Positions 50,503 to 59,888 of a stretch of 60,076 nucleotides of DNA are shown one piece after another. The notes under the pieces are model-generated. The model was not told where the DNA came from, made no database searches, and saw only the letters and a program-made list of their open reading frames with translations. Source of the stretch: an uncultured bacterium (GTDB taxonomy: Bacteria; Actinomycetota; Coriobacteriia; Coriobacteriales; Coriobacteriaceae). The position numbers and the translations under genes were made by a program. The stretch covers positions 1 through 60,076 of the forward strand of contig CAJMMN010000013.1 in assembly GCA_905214525.1 (NCBI GenBank), given 5' to 3'. How positions within the stretch are numbered: the stretch's first letter is position 1; each line of letters starts with the position of its first letter.

Positions 50503-53500
50503 ATGTCATCGCTTAAGACGACGCATCGCTGGGCGGTCGCTCAGCAAAACCCCGAGCTCGAAAAGGAGCTTTCGGCTGGCCTGGGCATACCCGGGCTGGT
50601 GGCGCGCATTATGGTTGCGCACGGCATAACATCCATCGAGGAAGGCCAGCTGTTTTTGACGCCTTCGCTCGATCGCGACTGGGCCGACCCACTCATTATT
50701 CCGGGCATGGCGGTCGTTGCCGACCGCGTCGAGCGCGCTATTCGCAACCACGAGCACATCGCGGTCTTTGGCGATTTTGACGTCGACGGCATTACGTCGA
50801 CTTGTCTGTTGACCGAGGCGCTACGTTCGTTTGGCGCCAACGTCACGCCGTTTATTCCGCATCGCTTTGACGAGGGCTACGGCCTGTCGCGTGCGGCGCT
50901 CGACCGCGTCAACGAGCTCGCCCAACCCAACCTGATCGTGACCGTCGATAACGGCATTGCCGCCAAGGAGGAGGTCTCCTATCTGGAGAGCCTGGGGATC
51001 GATTTGGTGGTCACGGACCATCACGAGCCGTCCGACCAGGTGCCGCAGGGCGTGCCCCTGACCGACCCCAAGCTCGAGGACGAGGGTCCCTCGCGCGAGC
51101 TTGCCGGTGCCGGTGTGGCGCTCAAGCTGGTGCAGGTCCTGGGCGAGCGTTTGGGCAAGCCGTCGTATTGGCGTTCGCTGATCGAGGTCGCGGCGCTGGG
51201 CACCGTGTCCGACATGATGCCGCTCACGCCCGAGAATCGCGCACTGGTCGCCGAGGGCATCCAACAGATGCGCGTGACGGCCCGTCCCGGCTATATCGCG
51301 CTTGCCGCACTTGCCAAGGCCGACCTTTCTACCATTACGGCCGACGGCCTGTCGTTTTCGCTCATCCCTCGTCTGAATGCTGCCGGCCGCATGGCTGATC
51401 CCAAGCTGGCGCTCGACCTGCTGCTTGCCCGCGATCCTATCGAGGCAAGTGCACTGGCAGCCGAGCTCGAGGAAATCAACCGTCAGCGCCGCGAGATCGA
51501 GGCGGAGCTCACACGCGACGCCATGGCAAAGGTCGAGGAGACCTATGACGGCGGTCGCGCAATCGTCGTGGGTGGCGAGGGCTGGCACGAGGGCGTCAAG
51601 GGTATCGTAGCGAGCCGCCTGACCAACCGTTATCACGTGCCGGCGCTGCTCTTCTCGATTGAGGACGGCGTTGCGCGCGGATCGGGTCGCTCGGTGGGCA
51701 AAGTTAACCTGTTTGACGCCGTCGAGCGCTGTTCCGACCTGCTGATTCGTCGCGGCGGACATGCCGGTGCGGTGGGTGTGACCATCGAGGCATCCAAGCT
51801 CGATGAGTTCCGCCGCCGCCTTTCCGCCGTGCTATCGGAGCTTCCCGCCGAGGACTTTGAAGACACCGACGAGGTCGCCGCCACCGTCGACCTTTCCGAG
51901 CTGAATATTGAGACCATCGAGCAGATCTCCCGTCTTGAGCCGTTTGGCCAGGGCAACAAGGTGCCGCTGTTGGCGGCCGAGGGCGTGACAATGTGCGATC
52001 GCGCCGTGGTGGGCAAAACCGGCGAGCACATGCGCTTCGTGGCGACCGATGGCGCCGCGAGTGTGCCGGCCATTATGTTCCGCGTGCCGCAGATCGATAA
52101 GCTCATCAATTGTGATAGCGCCGTCGACTTGGTGTTCGAGGCCGTGGCCGAGCATTGGCAAGGTCGCGTAAAGCCCAAGCTCATGATCAAGGATGTTCTG
52201 GTCCGCGATACCACGCTGCCCAGCGTCGACGATCCGGCATGCGAGCTTCGTCGTGGCGTACAGCCGGCGGATTCCGGCCTGCGCCTGGAGTCGCGTAAGC
52301 GCGAGACGCTCGCCCAGCTTTCCTATACCGAGCTCACGCGCTCGCTTATCCATAGCTTTATCGGATCGAACCAGCCGCACCGCGCGCAGGTTGAGGCGCT
52401 CGATGCCTTGGCCGACCACCAGAGCGTCTTGGCCGTTATGGGAACGGGCCGCGGCAAGTCTCTCATCTTCCATGTACATGCTGCGCGCGAGGCTGTCCTT
52501 CGCGGACGTGCGAGCATCTTTGTCTATCCGCTGCGTGCGCTTGTTGCCGACCAGGCCTATCACCTCTCGTCGACGATGGCAGCGCTTGGCATTGGCGTTG
52601 GCGTGCTGACCGGCGAGACCGTGGAGGCCGCACGCGATGATGTGTTCGCCGGCCTAGCTTCGGGCCGCACCGGTATCGTGCTCACGACGCCCGAGTTCCT
52701 ATCTATCCACCGTGACCGCTTCGCGCGTTCGGGCCGCATCGGCTTTGTCGTTATCGATGAGGCGCACCACGCCGGCCTTGCCAAGGGCGGCGACCGCAGC
52801 GCCTATCTCGACATGCCCGATATCCTCAAAGCCCTGGGCGACCCGGTTGTTATGGCTGCGACGGCCACCGCAACGGCTCCGGTCGTGGCCGAGCTTGCCC
52901 GCATGCTGCCGATCACTCGCACGGTGGTCGACGAGACGGTGCGCGAGAACCTGCAGCTCGAGGACGACCGCGACCTTGCGAGCCGCGAGAACCGTTTGGT
53001 GTCGATCGTGGCGACGGGGGAGAAGACCGTCATCTACGTTAATTCGCGCGACCAGTCCGTGGCGCTCGCCAAGACGTTGCGCAAGCGTGTGCCCGATTGC
53101 GCAACCCATATCGCGTTCTATAACGCGGGTCTTGCGCGCCCCGATCGCCGCCGCGTGGAGGAAGCATTCCGAGACGGCAGCCTCAGTTGCATCGTCTCGA
53201 CTTCGGCCTTTGGCGAGGGCGTCAACCTTCCCGATATTCGCCATGTCGTGCTCTATCACATGCCGTTTGGCGCGATTGAGTTTAACCAGATGAGTGGCCG
53301 CGCCGGTCGCGATGGACAGCCCGCCGTGATTCACCTGCTCTATTCGTCGCGCGACGCCCGCATTAACGAGCGCCTACTCGACTGCTATGCGCCCGAGCGC
53401 GACGAGCTCGTCACGCTCTATCGCGCGCTGCAAACCATGTGGCGCTCCAACCGCGGCAAGACCGGGGACGATTCCTTTAGCGCGAGCGATATCGACATCG

Positions 53501-53790
53501 CGCAGATGTGCCTTGCCATCGATGCTCGCACGCCGGTCGACGGGCGCTCGGTGGAAAGTGGCCTGGGAATCTTCGAAGAGCTTGGCTTCTGTCGCGTTTC
53601 GGGGTTTGACGACACCCGTCGCATCGCGATGGCCGAAAACCCCGGCCGTGTGCAATTGAGCAGGTCAATTCGCTATTTGGAGGGCTTGCGCTCGCGCATG
53701 GAGTTCTCGGCTTTCCGGAGTTGGGCGCTCGATTCGTGCGCTTCTGATATGCTAGCCAAAGTTAACCGCCCGATCGTACCGCGGGCCTAG
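50503..53790 (+). CDS. recJ: RecJ exonuclease fused to a DEAD/DEAH helicase
   Basis: A 1095-residue two-part enzyme. The first ~570 residues are RecJ, the 5'-3' single-strand DNA exonuclease. DFDVDG (91-96), VDNGIAA, TDHHEP (171-176, DHH), ALGTVSDMMPLT, LIPRLNAAGRM and GGHAGAVG (DHHA1) are all intact. From ~600 a superfamily 2 helicase follows: MGTGRGKS (646-653), DEAH (752-755), TATATAPV, STSAFGEGVNLPD and QMSGRAGRDG (929-938). It is RecQ-like but lacks the aromatic-rich CISQWGHDFRPEY loop. Ordinary RecJ ends near 570 residues. The ATG at 50503 follows GGGGGTGGG; the frame begins at 50458. The fusion couples unwinding to digestion. Confidence 0.88.
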   Translation: MSSLKTTHRWAVAQQNPELEKELSAGLGIPGLVARIMVAHGITSIEEGQLFLTPSLDRDWADPLIIPGMAVVADRVERAIRNHEHIAVFGDFDVDGITSTCLLTEALRSFGANVTPFIPHRFDEGYGLSRAALDRVNELAQPNLIVTVDNGIAAKEEVSYLESLGIDLVVTDHHEPSDQVPQGVPLTDPKLEDEGPSRELAGAGVALKLVQVLGERLGKPSYWRSLIEVAALGTVSDMMPLTPENRALVAEGIQQMRVTARPGYIALAALAKADLSTITADGLSFSLIPRLNAAGRMADPKLALDLLLARDPIEASALAAELEEINRQRREIEAELTRDAMAKVEETYDGGRAIVVGGEGWHEGVKGIVASRLTNRYHVPALLFSIEDGVARGSGRSVGKVNLFDAVERCSDLLIRRGGHAGAVGVTIEASKLDEFRRRLSAVLSELPAEDFEDTDEVAATVDLSELNIETIEQISRLEPFGQGNKVPLLAAEGVTMCDRAVVGKTGEHMRFVATDGAASVPAIMFRVPQIDKLINCDSAVDLVFEAVAEHWQGRVKPKLMIKDVLVRDTTLPSVDDPACELRRGVQPADSGLRLESRKRETLAQLSYTELTRSLIHSFIGSNQPHRAQVEALDALADHQSVLAVMGTGRGKSLIFHVHAAREAVLRGRASIFVYPLRALVADQAYHLSSTMAALGIGVGVLTGETVEAARDDVFAGLASGRTGIVLTTPEFLSIHRDRFARSGRIGFVVIDEAHHAGLAKGGDRSAYLDMPDILKALGDPVVMAATATATAPVVAELARMLPITRTVVDETVRENLQLEDDRDLASRENRLVSIVATGEKTVIYVNSRDQSVALAKTLRKRVPDCATHIAFYNAGLARPDRRRVEEAFRDGSLSCIVSTSAFGEGVNLPDIRHVVLYHMPFGAIEFNQMSGRAGRDGQPAVIHLLYSSRDARINERLLDCYAPERDELVTLYRALQTMWRSNRGKTGDDSFSASDIDIAQMCLAIDARTPVDGRSVESGLGIFEELGFCRVSGFDDTRRIAMAENPGRVQLSRSIRYLEGLRSRMEFSAFRSWALDSCASDMLAKVNRPIVPRA

Positions 53791-53805
53791 GGGAAGGGGA
53801 CCTCG

Positions 53806-56166
53806 ATGGATGCCGCAGCCCGTACCGCCCATGATTCCGCCCTCCAGCCGTTCTCGGAGATGGAGCACTATAAGCATGCCGATGAGCTGCCGCCCGAGAT
53901 TATGGCGGACAGCTACGACAAGCTGGAGCGCCTGTGCCTCAAATATATGAATGAGGACGACTTTTCTAAGGTGGAGCAGGCCTATTGTTTTGCTGCCGAG
54001 AAGCACTGCAACCAAAAGCGCCGCTCGGGTGAGATGTACATCAACCATCCCGTCGAGGTAGCCATCATTTTGGCCGATCTCAAGATGGACTGCGATGTGG
54101 TGTGCGCCGCGCTGCTGCACGATACCGTCGAGGATACCGAGACCTCGCTTGCCGATGTTTCCGGCCTGTTTGGCGATACGGTGGCCGAGCTCGTCGATGG
54201 CGTGACCAAGCTCACCAACATCGAAGTCGACAGCATGGACGAGAAACAGGCGCTCACGCTGCGAAAGATGTTCCTCGCCATGTCCAAGGACATCCGCGTC
54301 ATCATCGTTAAGCTTGCCGACCGTCTGCACAACATGCGCACCCTTGCGGCCCTGCGTGAGGACCGTCGCTTGTTTAAGGCCCGCGAGACCATGGACGTGT
54401 ATGCGCCCCTGGCCGACCGTCTGGGCATGAGCTCCATTAAATGGGAACTCGAGGATCTGTCCTTCTTCTACCTTGAACCCGACGCCTACCAGCGCATCGC
54501 ACGCATGGTGGCGGAGTCGCGCGAGGTCCGTGAGCGCTATCTGGCCGAGACCATCAAGACACTCACCGACGAGCTCAACCGCATTGGCCTGGAGGGCTTT
54601 CAGATCAACGGCCGTTCCAAGCACTATTGGTCCATCTACCAAAAGATGAAGCGCAAGGGCAAGGAATTTTCCGAGATCTACGACCTGGTGGCACTGCGCG
54701 TCATCACGCATTCGGTGCGCGATTGCTATTCCACGCTCGGTGCGGTGCATACGCTGTGGCACCCCATGCCCGGGCGCTTTAAAGACTATATCGCCATGCC
54801 CAAGGTCAATAACTACCAGTCGCTCCACACGACGGTTATCGGCCCCACGGCTCGTCCGCTCGAGATTCAGATTCGTACCTACGAGATGCACGAGCAGGCC
54901 GAGTACGGTATTGCCGCCCACTGGCTCTATAAGAAGTCGGGCGGATCGTCCGCGTCTAAGACCAATGATGCCCAGCGCTTGGACGACCAGATTAACTGGC
55001 TCAAACATTCGCTCGATTGGGCTGCGTCTGATGAGATCACCGACGCCAAGGAATACCTGCATTCGCTGAAGGTCGACCTCTTCGATCAGGAGATTTTCGT
55101 CTTTACGCCCAAGGGCGAGGTCATGGCGCTTCGTGCCGGCTCCACGCCGCTCGACTTTGCCTACGCCGTTCACACCGAGGTGGGAAACCACTGCGTCGGC
55201 GCTAAGATCAACGGTGCGGTGGCCCCGCTCACGCACGAGATCAAGACGGGCGACCGTGTCGAGATTCTGACCAACAAGAGTTCCAAGCCGTCGCGTGATT
55301 GGCTCAAGATCGTTAAGACACCTTCCGCCAAGTCAAAGATCCGCCGTTACTTCGCCGCCGCGACCAAGGACGACGACGCTGCCGCCGGCCGCGATATACT
55401 GGCTAAGGACCTGCGCAAGCGCGGATATGGCATCTCTACGCCACGATCCACGCGTGCGCTCAACGCCGTGGCGGAGCAGTTTAACTATAAACAGCTCGAG
55501 GACCTGTTTGCCGCCGTTGGTGCGGGCAAAGTCGCCCCACGTGCCGTTGGCAATAAGGTCGAGCAAATCTTGGACCCCAAACCCGAGGAACAGCTCACCA
55601 AGGCCGAGGCTATCGCCGAGGTCGTCAAGCAGCCTGCCCGCGGCTCCAACCGCAAGCCGCAAAAGCGCGGCAAGAGCGCCAGCAACGGCATTATCGTCAA
55701 GGGCGAGAGCAACAGCGGCCTGCTGGTCCGTCTGGCCCATTGCTGCAACCCCGTGACGGGCGACGACATCGTCGGCTTCATCACGCGCGGTCGTGGCGTT
55801 TCGGTGCATCGCGCCAACTGCCCCAACGTCAAGGGTCTTATGGAGCATCCCGAGCGCATGATCGATGTGGAATGGGACGGCGCTGCCGACACCCTCTTCC
55901 AGGTCGAGATCGTGGTCGAGTGCCTGGACCGCATGGGCCTGCTCAAGGATGTCACCATTGCCATTGGCGATGCGGGTGGCAATATCCTTTCTGCCGCCAC
56001 GTCGACCAACCGCGAGGGTATTGCAACCCTGCGCTTTATGGTCGAGATCTCGGACGCGAGTGGTCTGGATCCGCTGCTGGCCTCTATCAGCAGCGTTGAC
56101 TCGGTCTACGACGCGCGTCGCTTGATGCCCGGCGAGGGTGGAGCCCAGCTTAAGCGCCGCGTTTAG
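53806..56166 (+). CDS. rel: Bifunctional (p)ppGpp synthetase/hydrolase Rel
   Basis: A 786-residue RelA/SpoT protein. The HD hydrolase is intact (HPVEVA, LLHDTVEDTE near 103-112). The synthetase has IYDLVALRVI, GRFKDYIAMPKVNNYQSLHT and EIQIRTYEMHEQAEYGIAAHW. TGS (~450-510, VFTPKGEVMALRAGSTPLDFAY) and ACT (~710-786) follow. It makes and degrades the stringent-response alarmone according to ribosome and amino acid status. GGGGAAGGGGACC precedes the ATG. It begins 15 bases after recJ on the same strand. Confidence 0.93.
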   Translation: MDAAARTAHDSALQPFSEMEHYKHADELPPEIMADSYDKLERLCLKYMNEDDFSKVEQAYCFAAEKHCNQKRRSGEMYINHPVEVAIILADLKMDCDVVCAALLHDTVEDTETSLADVSGLFGDTVAELVDGVTKLTNIEVDSMDEKQALTLRKMFLAMSKDIRVIIVKLADRLHNMRTLAALREDRRLFKARETMDVYAPLADRLGMSSIKWELEDLSFFYLEPDAYQRIARMVAESREVRERYLAETIKTLTDELNRIGLEGFQINGRSKHYWSIYQKMKRKGKEFSEIYDLVALRVITHSVRDCYSTLGAVHTLWHPMPGRFKDYIAMPKVNNYQSLHTTVIGPTARPLEIQIRTYEMHEQAEYGIAAHWLYKKSGGSSASKTNDAQRLDDQINWLKHSLDWAASDEITDAKEYLHSLKVDLFDQEIFVFTPKGEVMALRAGSTPLDFAYAVHTEVGNHCVGAKINGAVAPLTHEIKTGDRVEILTNKSSKPSRDWLKIVKTPSAKSKIRRYFAAATKDDDAAAGRDILAKDLRKRGYGISTPRSTRALNAVAEQFNYKQLEDLFAAVGAGKVAPRAVGNKVEQILDPKPEEQLTKAEAIAEVVKQPARGSNRKPQKRGKSASNGIIVKGESNSGLLVRLAHCCNPVTGDDIVGFITRGRGVSVHRANCPNVKGLMEHPERMIDVEWDGAADTLFQVEIVVECLDRMGLLKDVTIAIGDAGGNILSAATSTNREGIATLRFMVEISDASGLDPLLASISSVDSVYDARRLMPGEGGAQLKRRV

Positions 56167-56202
56167 TCGCGACGAACGTGCCACATTATCGATATTCGCT
56201 AC

Positions 56203-56230
56203 ACTCGAGGCATCGTTTGATGCCTCGAGT
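56203..56230 (+). other. Perfect 12-bp hairpin before MBL gene
   Basis: ACTCGAGGCATC and its complement around GTTT. It ends just before the ribosome site (GAGGAGAGGG) of the next gene and has no T-run, so it could be a 5' UTR structure rather than a terminator. Confidence 0.55.
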
Positions 56231-56250
56231 TCTATAGAGAGGAGAGGGAC

Positions 56251-56934
56251 ATGAGTGCTGTGTCCTTGGATTTAACTCCCAAGGGATCGGTCGAGATCGA
56301 GACGCTCGTAAACGGTCCCATTCAGACCAATAGCTATGCTGTCATTTCGGACAATGAGTGCGTGATTATCGACCCCGCATGGGAAGGCGAGCGCTTGGTG
56401 GAGCATATTCGAGCCGAGCATCCCGGCGTACGCGTGTTTGGCGCCGTATGCACTCATGGCCATGCCGATCATGTTGGTGGTGTTGCAGGCGTGCGAACCA
56501 CCGTTGGCGAGGGCTGCCAGTATGAGCTGTGTGCTAAGGATGTGGCGGTGCCGCATGCGAACATCGAGGAACAGCGAGCTATGTGGGGCATTGAGACGCC
56601 TGACCCCGGGGAGCCGACGCACCTGCTCGCCGAGGGAGATGCTATCAAGGTGGGCGATATCTACCTGCAGGTGATCGAGACGCCAGGGCATACGCCGGGC
56701 GGGATCGTCTTGTTTGCTGCCACCGAGCAGGGGAACATTGCCTTTGTGGGCGACACCCTGTTTCCGGGTGGGCACGGCCGCACCGATCTTTCTGGAGGAG
56801 ACGAGGCGGCGATTCTGCGCTCGCTCTCCAAGCTCGCCCGGCTTCTCCCGCCCGATACCGTTTGCCTAACCGGTCATGGCGATTCGACCACCATGGCACG
56901 CGAGCTCATGCAGAACCCTTTCATGCAGATTTAG
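56251..56934 (+). CDS. MBL-fold metallohydrolase (glyoxalase II-like)
   Basis: A 227-residue metallo-beta-lactamase-fold protein. The metal motif THGHADHVGG is at about 67-76, followed by ETPGHTPGGIVLF, FVGDTLFPGGHGRTDL and LTGHGDSTT, so all zinc ligands are present. Such proteins hydrolyse thioesters such as lactoylglutathione or other acyl-thiols. The organism class often uses other thiols, so the real substrate is open. GGAGAGGGAC precedes the ATG. A hairpin separates it from rel, and it may be read through from there. Confidence 0.8.
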   Translation: MSAVSLDLTPKGSVEIETLVNGPIQTNSYAVISDNECVIIDPAWEGERLVEHIRAEHPGVRVFGAVCTHGHADHVGGVAGVRTTVGEGCQYELCAKDVAVPHANIEEQRAMWGIETPDPGEPTHLLAEGDAIKVGDIYLQVIETPGHTPGGIVLFAATEQGNIAFVGDTLFPGGHGRTDLSGGDEAAILRSLSKLARLLPPDTVCLTGHGDSTTMARELMQNPFMQI

Positions 56935-57060
56935 CTTAATAGTCGGCTTTTGAAGCACGAGAAGCGTCCAAACGTCAAGCTATTTTTCCCCAACGGGTCG
57001 ATTTCGTAGGGCAAACGGTCAAAAAAGTCTGTTTGGACGATATTCGTGAACAAACGAACG

Positions 57061-57088
57061 TTTATGCTCGGGTGCGCCGTGGTAAAAT
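57061..57088 (+). promoter_or_regulatory. Candidate fba promoter
   Basis: TAAAAT at 57083-57088 with a weak TTTATG 16 bases earlier. AAACGAACGTTT (inverted AAACG halves) overlaps the -35 and could bind a regulator. Tentative. Confidence 0.35.
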
Positions 57089-57128
57089 CTCAGGCGTTAT
57101 CGGAGCAACCTTACAGGAGGTTTCTTTT

Positions 57129-57995
57129 ATGCTCGTCAACGCAGCAGACATGCTCAAGAAGGCCGAGGCCGGCAAGTACGGTCTTGGTGCCTTCAACACC
57201 AACAACCTCGAGTGGACCCTGGCTATTCTCCAGGCCGCCGAGGAGGCCAAGTCTCCGCTGATCCTTCAGTGCACCGCTGGTGCCGCTAAGTGGATGGGCG
57301 GTTTCAAGGTCTGCGCCGACATGGTCAAGGCTGCCGTCGAGGCCACGGGCGTTACCGTTCCCGTCGCCCTTCACCTCGATCACGGTTCTTACGAGGATTG
57401 CTTCAAGTGCATCGAGGCCGGCTTCACGTCCATCATGTATGACGGCTCTCACGAGGAGACCTTCCAGCTTAACCTCGACCGCACCAAGGAGCTCGTTGAG
57501 CTTGCCCACTCCAAGGGCATGTCCATCGAGGCCGAGGTCGGCGGCATCGGCGGCACCGAGGACGGCGTGACCTCCAGCGGCGAGCTCGCTGATCCTGCTG
57601 AGTGCAAGCAGATCGCTGACCTGGGTGTCGACTTCCTCGCCTGCGGCATCGGCAACATCCACGGCGTGTACCCCGCCGACTGGGCTGGTCTTTCCTTCGA
57701 GCGTCTGGGCGAGATTAAGGCCCAGACCGGTGACCTGCCCCTCGTTCTGCACGGTGGCACCGGCATCCCCGAGGATCAGATCAAGAAGGCCATCTCCCTG
57801 GGCATCTCCAAGATCAACGTCAACACCGACCTGCAGCTCGTCTTCGCCAAGGGCGTCCGCGAGTACATCGAGGCTGGCAAGGATCAGCAGGGCAAGGGCT
57901 TTGACCCCCGCAAGCTCCTCAAGCCTGGTCGCGACAACATCGTTGCCCGCACCAAGGAGCTCATGGAGGAGTTTGGCTCCGTCAACAAGGCGTAA
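57129..57995 (+). CDS. fba: Class II fructose-bisphosphate aldolase
   Basis: A 288-residue zinc aldolase. MLVNAADMLKKAEAGKYGLGAFNTNNLEW opens it, VALHLDHGSYEDC holds the HLDHG zinc/catalytic motif (near 80-84), SIMYDGSHE the next, EAEVGGIGGTEDGVTS the cation site, IGNIHGVYP and LHGGTGIPEDQI further ligands, and SKINVNTDLQ the phosphate site. It cleaves fructose-1,6-bisphosphate or a related ketose bisphosphate. The ATG at 57129 has ACAGGAGGTT upstream; the in-frame extension to 57033 is not conserved. The codons are strongly biased toward GCC/CTC/AAG, as for a highly expressed gene. Confidence 0.92.
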   Translation: MLVNAADMLKKAEAGKYGLGAFNTNNLEWTLAILQAAEEAKSPLILQCTAGAAKWMGGFKVCADMVKAAVEATGVTVPVALHLDHGSYEDCFKCIEAGFTSIMYDGSHEETFQLNLDRTKELVELAHSKGMSIEAEVGGIGGTEDGVTSSGELADPAECKQIADLGVDFLACGIGNIHGVYPADWAGLSFERLGEIKAQTGDLPLVLHGGTGIPEDQIKKAISLGISKINVNTDLQLVFAKGVREYIEAGKDQQGKGFDPRKLLKPGRDNIVARTKELMEEFGSVNKA

Positions 57996-58016
57996 GCAGC
58001 GGTTTAACTTCCCGCC

Positions 58017-58110
58017 GGAGGCCCCGTTTCCCCTACGCTGTTTCCCTCGCGCTCACCTGGCTTCGACAGAAGTCGCGCGACGGAATCAGCTCCGGGGAAA
58101 CGGGGCCTCC
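58017..58110. repeat. Long-range hairpin after fba
   Basis: GGAGGCCCCGTTTCCCC (58017-58033) and its exact complement (58094-58110, followed by TTTGTT) enclose 60 bases that hold another GTTTCCC. It may terminate fba, but the large loop and the shared GGGGAAAC motif tie it to the array at 37651-37824. Confidence 0.65.
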
Positions 58111-58251
58111 TTTGTTAACTTGCTACAGGGTTACTGGTCTGATTTTAGTTATATGGTTACCGTTCAGCGGTGTTGATGGCTCCCTTGTTGGGGCTTTCTT
58201 TTTATCTCGCTACAATGGGCTTCAAGCGTTCTAGTGACTTGGAGTTTTGGT

Positions 58252-59685
58252 ATGGCTGTTATTAATGTGCTGCCTTCGGATGGGAAGGTTATTGACGAGG
58301 GTCCAGTTGGTTGCTCTGCTGATGTTTGCTGTGATGACTTTCGTCATCTCGATGTTGGACTGCCGCCCGAGATTCTTCGTCTTATGGATGCCGGGTATTT
58401 GACGCAGGCTGTTGCTGCCTGCGATCGCCTTTTGGAGCAGAACCCCGAGCCTTCGCTGGCTGCTTGTGTTCGTGCCGAGCGGTATCGCATGCTCGAGACG
58501 CCGCTTCATTTTTCGGTGTCGCGCGACCAGGCTATTGCGATGATTCGCGAGGAGTGGCCAGAGTTTACCGAAGAGCAGTTTGATGACCTGATTAATCGTA
58601 AGCGTATTGACTGGCGCTTTATCGATGGCGAACTGTTCGTTCTCGACAACTTCCTCGATTCGCTTCGCGTATATCCCAAAGAGGTTCCCGGCATGCGGCC
58701 CGATTCTACGGACGGAATAGCACTGCGCAACGAGATGCTCAAGGAGATGGAGTCACAAAACGGATTGGCTCGCGTCATTACGCTTAAAGCGTCCGTGTCT
58801 GTCCCCGGCGCTCTGGAAGGGGAGACCGTTCGCGCGTGGCTACCCGTTGCCGCCGCCTGTCGTCAACAGTCTCATATCGAGGTTCTCGATATGACGCCGG
58901 AGGGTGCTGTTGCCCCCGCGAATGCTTCGGCGCGTACCGCCTCGTGGTCTTCTTCGAGTGAGCGCTCATTCTCGGTGACCTATCGCTATCAAATTGATGC
59001 CGCTTATCGTGATGTCTATGGGGGTGCGCTTCCGGTGCATCCTTGCATGGACGCGCCACTGCCCGTGGACACCTCCGAGGACCGTCCGCACATTGCATTC
59101 ACGCCGTATCTACAGCAGCTGACAGCCCGTGTCATTGACGGGCTCGAGGATCCGCTCGATCGCGCCCGTGCTATCTATGATTACCTGACGCAGTACATCG
59201 ACTATCGCTATCAGCCGCCGTACTTGCTTTTGGGATCTATTGCCGATGACTGCGCGCATTCGCTCCGCGGCGATTGCGGCGTTATGGCGCTCACGTTTAT
59301 CACCATGTGCCGTATCGCGGGCGTGCCTGCCCGTTGGCAGAGCGGCCTGTATGTTGCGCCCGATTCGGTGGGGTCGCACGACTGGGCAGAGTTCTATACG
59401 CCGCAGACCGGATGGCTCAACGCCGACGTGTCATTTGGATCTTCTGCTCGCAGGATGGGGGAGGAGTGGCGCCGCCGTCACTACTTTGGCAATCTCGACC
59501 CGTGGCGTATGGTGGCCAACAATCGATTCCAGGCAGAGTTTGAGCCCTCTTTCGACGGCATGCGCGAGGACCCTTACGATAACCAGATGGGTGAGGCTTC
59601 GGTCGACGGTTGCGGATGCCGTCGGCGCGAGATGCTCCGCACGGTCGAACTCATCGAAATGCTCGAAGTTCCATTTTCGGACTAA
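58252..59685 (+). CDS. Transglutaminase-like domain protein
   Basis: A 477-residue cytoplasmic protein (no signal peptide). The C-terminal half is a transglutaminase/cysteine-protease core: LRGDCGVMALTFITMCRIAGVPARW has the Cys, SHDWAEFYTPQTGW the His and LNADVSFG the Asp, so the triad is complete. The N-terminal half has tetratricopeptide-like helices (DAGYLTQAVAACDRLLEQNPE) and a region with PGALEGETVRAWLPV as in other bacterial members. Its job is probably proteolysis or amide transfer; targets are unknown. The ATG at 58252 has TTGGAG upstream. tRNA-Leu follows. Confidence 0.8.
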   Translation: MAVINVLPSDGKVIDEGPVGCSADVCCDDFRHLDVGLPPEILRLMDAGYLTQAVAACDRLLEQNPEPSLAACVRAERYRMLETPLHFSVSRDQAIAMIREEWPEFTEEQFDDLINRKRIDWRFIDGELFVLDNFLDSLRVYPKEVPGMRPDSTDGIALRNEMLKEMESQNGLARVITLKASVSVPGALEGETVRAWLPVAAACRQQSHIEVLDMTPEGAVAPANASARTASWSSSSERSFSVTYRYQIDAAYRDVYGGALPVHPCMDAPLPVDTSEDRPHIAFTPYLQQLTARVIDGLEDPLDRARAIYDYLTQYIDYRYQPPYLLLGSIADDCAHSLRGDCGVMALTFITMCRIAGVPARWQSGLYVAPDSVGSHDWAEFYTPQTGWLNADVSFGSSARRMGEEWRRRHYFGNLDPWRMVANNRFQAEFEPSFDGMREDPYDNQMGEASVDGCGCRRREMLRTVELIEMLEVPFSD

Positions 59686-59724
59686 TCGGTAGAAAGCTGT
59701 GATAAACTAACTCACGCATTGCGT

Positions 59725-59811
59725 GCCCGAGTGGCGGAATTGGCAGACGCAGTGGACTCAAAATCCACCGTTGGCAACAACGTGCGAGTTCGAGTCTCGC
59801 CTCGGGCACCA
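59725..59811 (+). tRNA. tRNA-Leu (CAA anticodon)
   Basis: 87 bases including an encoded CCA. Acceptor GCCCGAG pairs with CTCGGGC, the anticodon stem is GTGGA/TCCAC with loop CTCAAAA (CAA), a long variable arm (CGTTGGCAACAACG) marks a type II tRNA, and GTTCGAGTC is the T arm. Confidence 0.97.
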
Positions 59812-59838
59812 TACATGCAAGTGAGCGTTCAAGGGGGT
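59789..59838 (+). repeat. tRNA 3'-end repeat, copy 1
   Basis: Fifty bases from TTCGAGTC in the T arm through the CCA to AAGGGGGT are repeated at 59973-60022, matching at 47 of 50 positions. This is the arrangement of an att-site duplication. Confidence 0.85.
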
Positions 59839-59854
59839 TGCGGCCCCCTTTTTC
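59832..59854 (+). terminator. Terminator of tRNA-Leu
   Basis: AGGGGG, a short loop, CCCCCTTTTT. Confidence 0.8.
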
Positions 59855-59888
59855 GTGCCGGACTCGCGTGAGCGCGCGAAGCGTTAAG

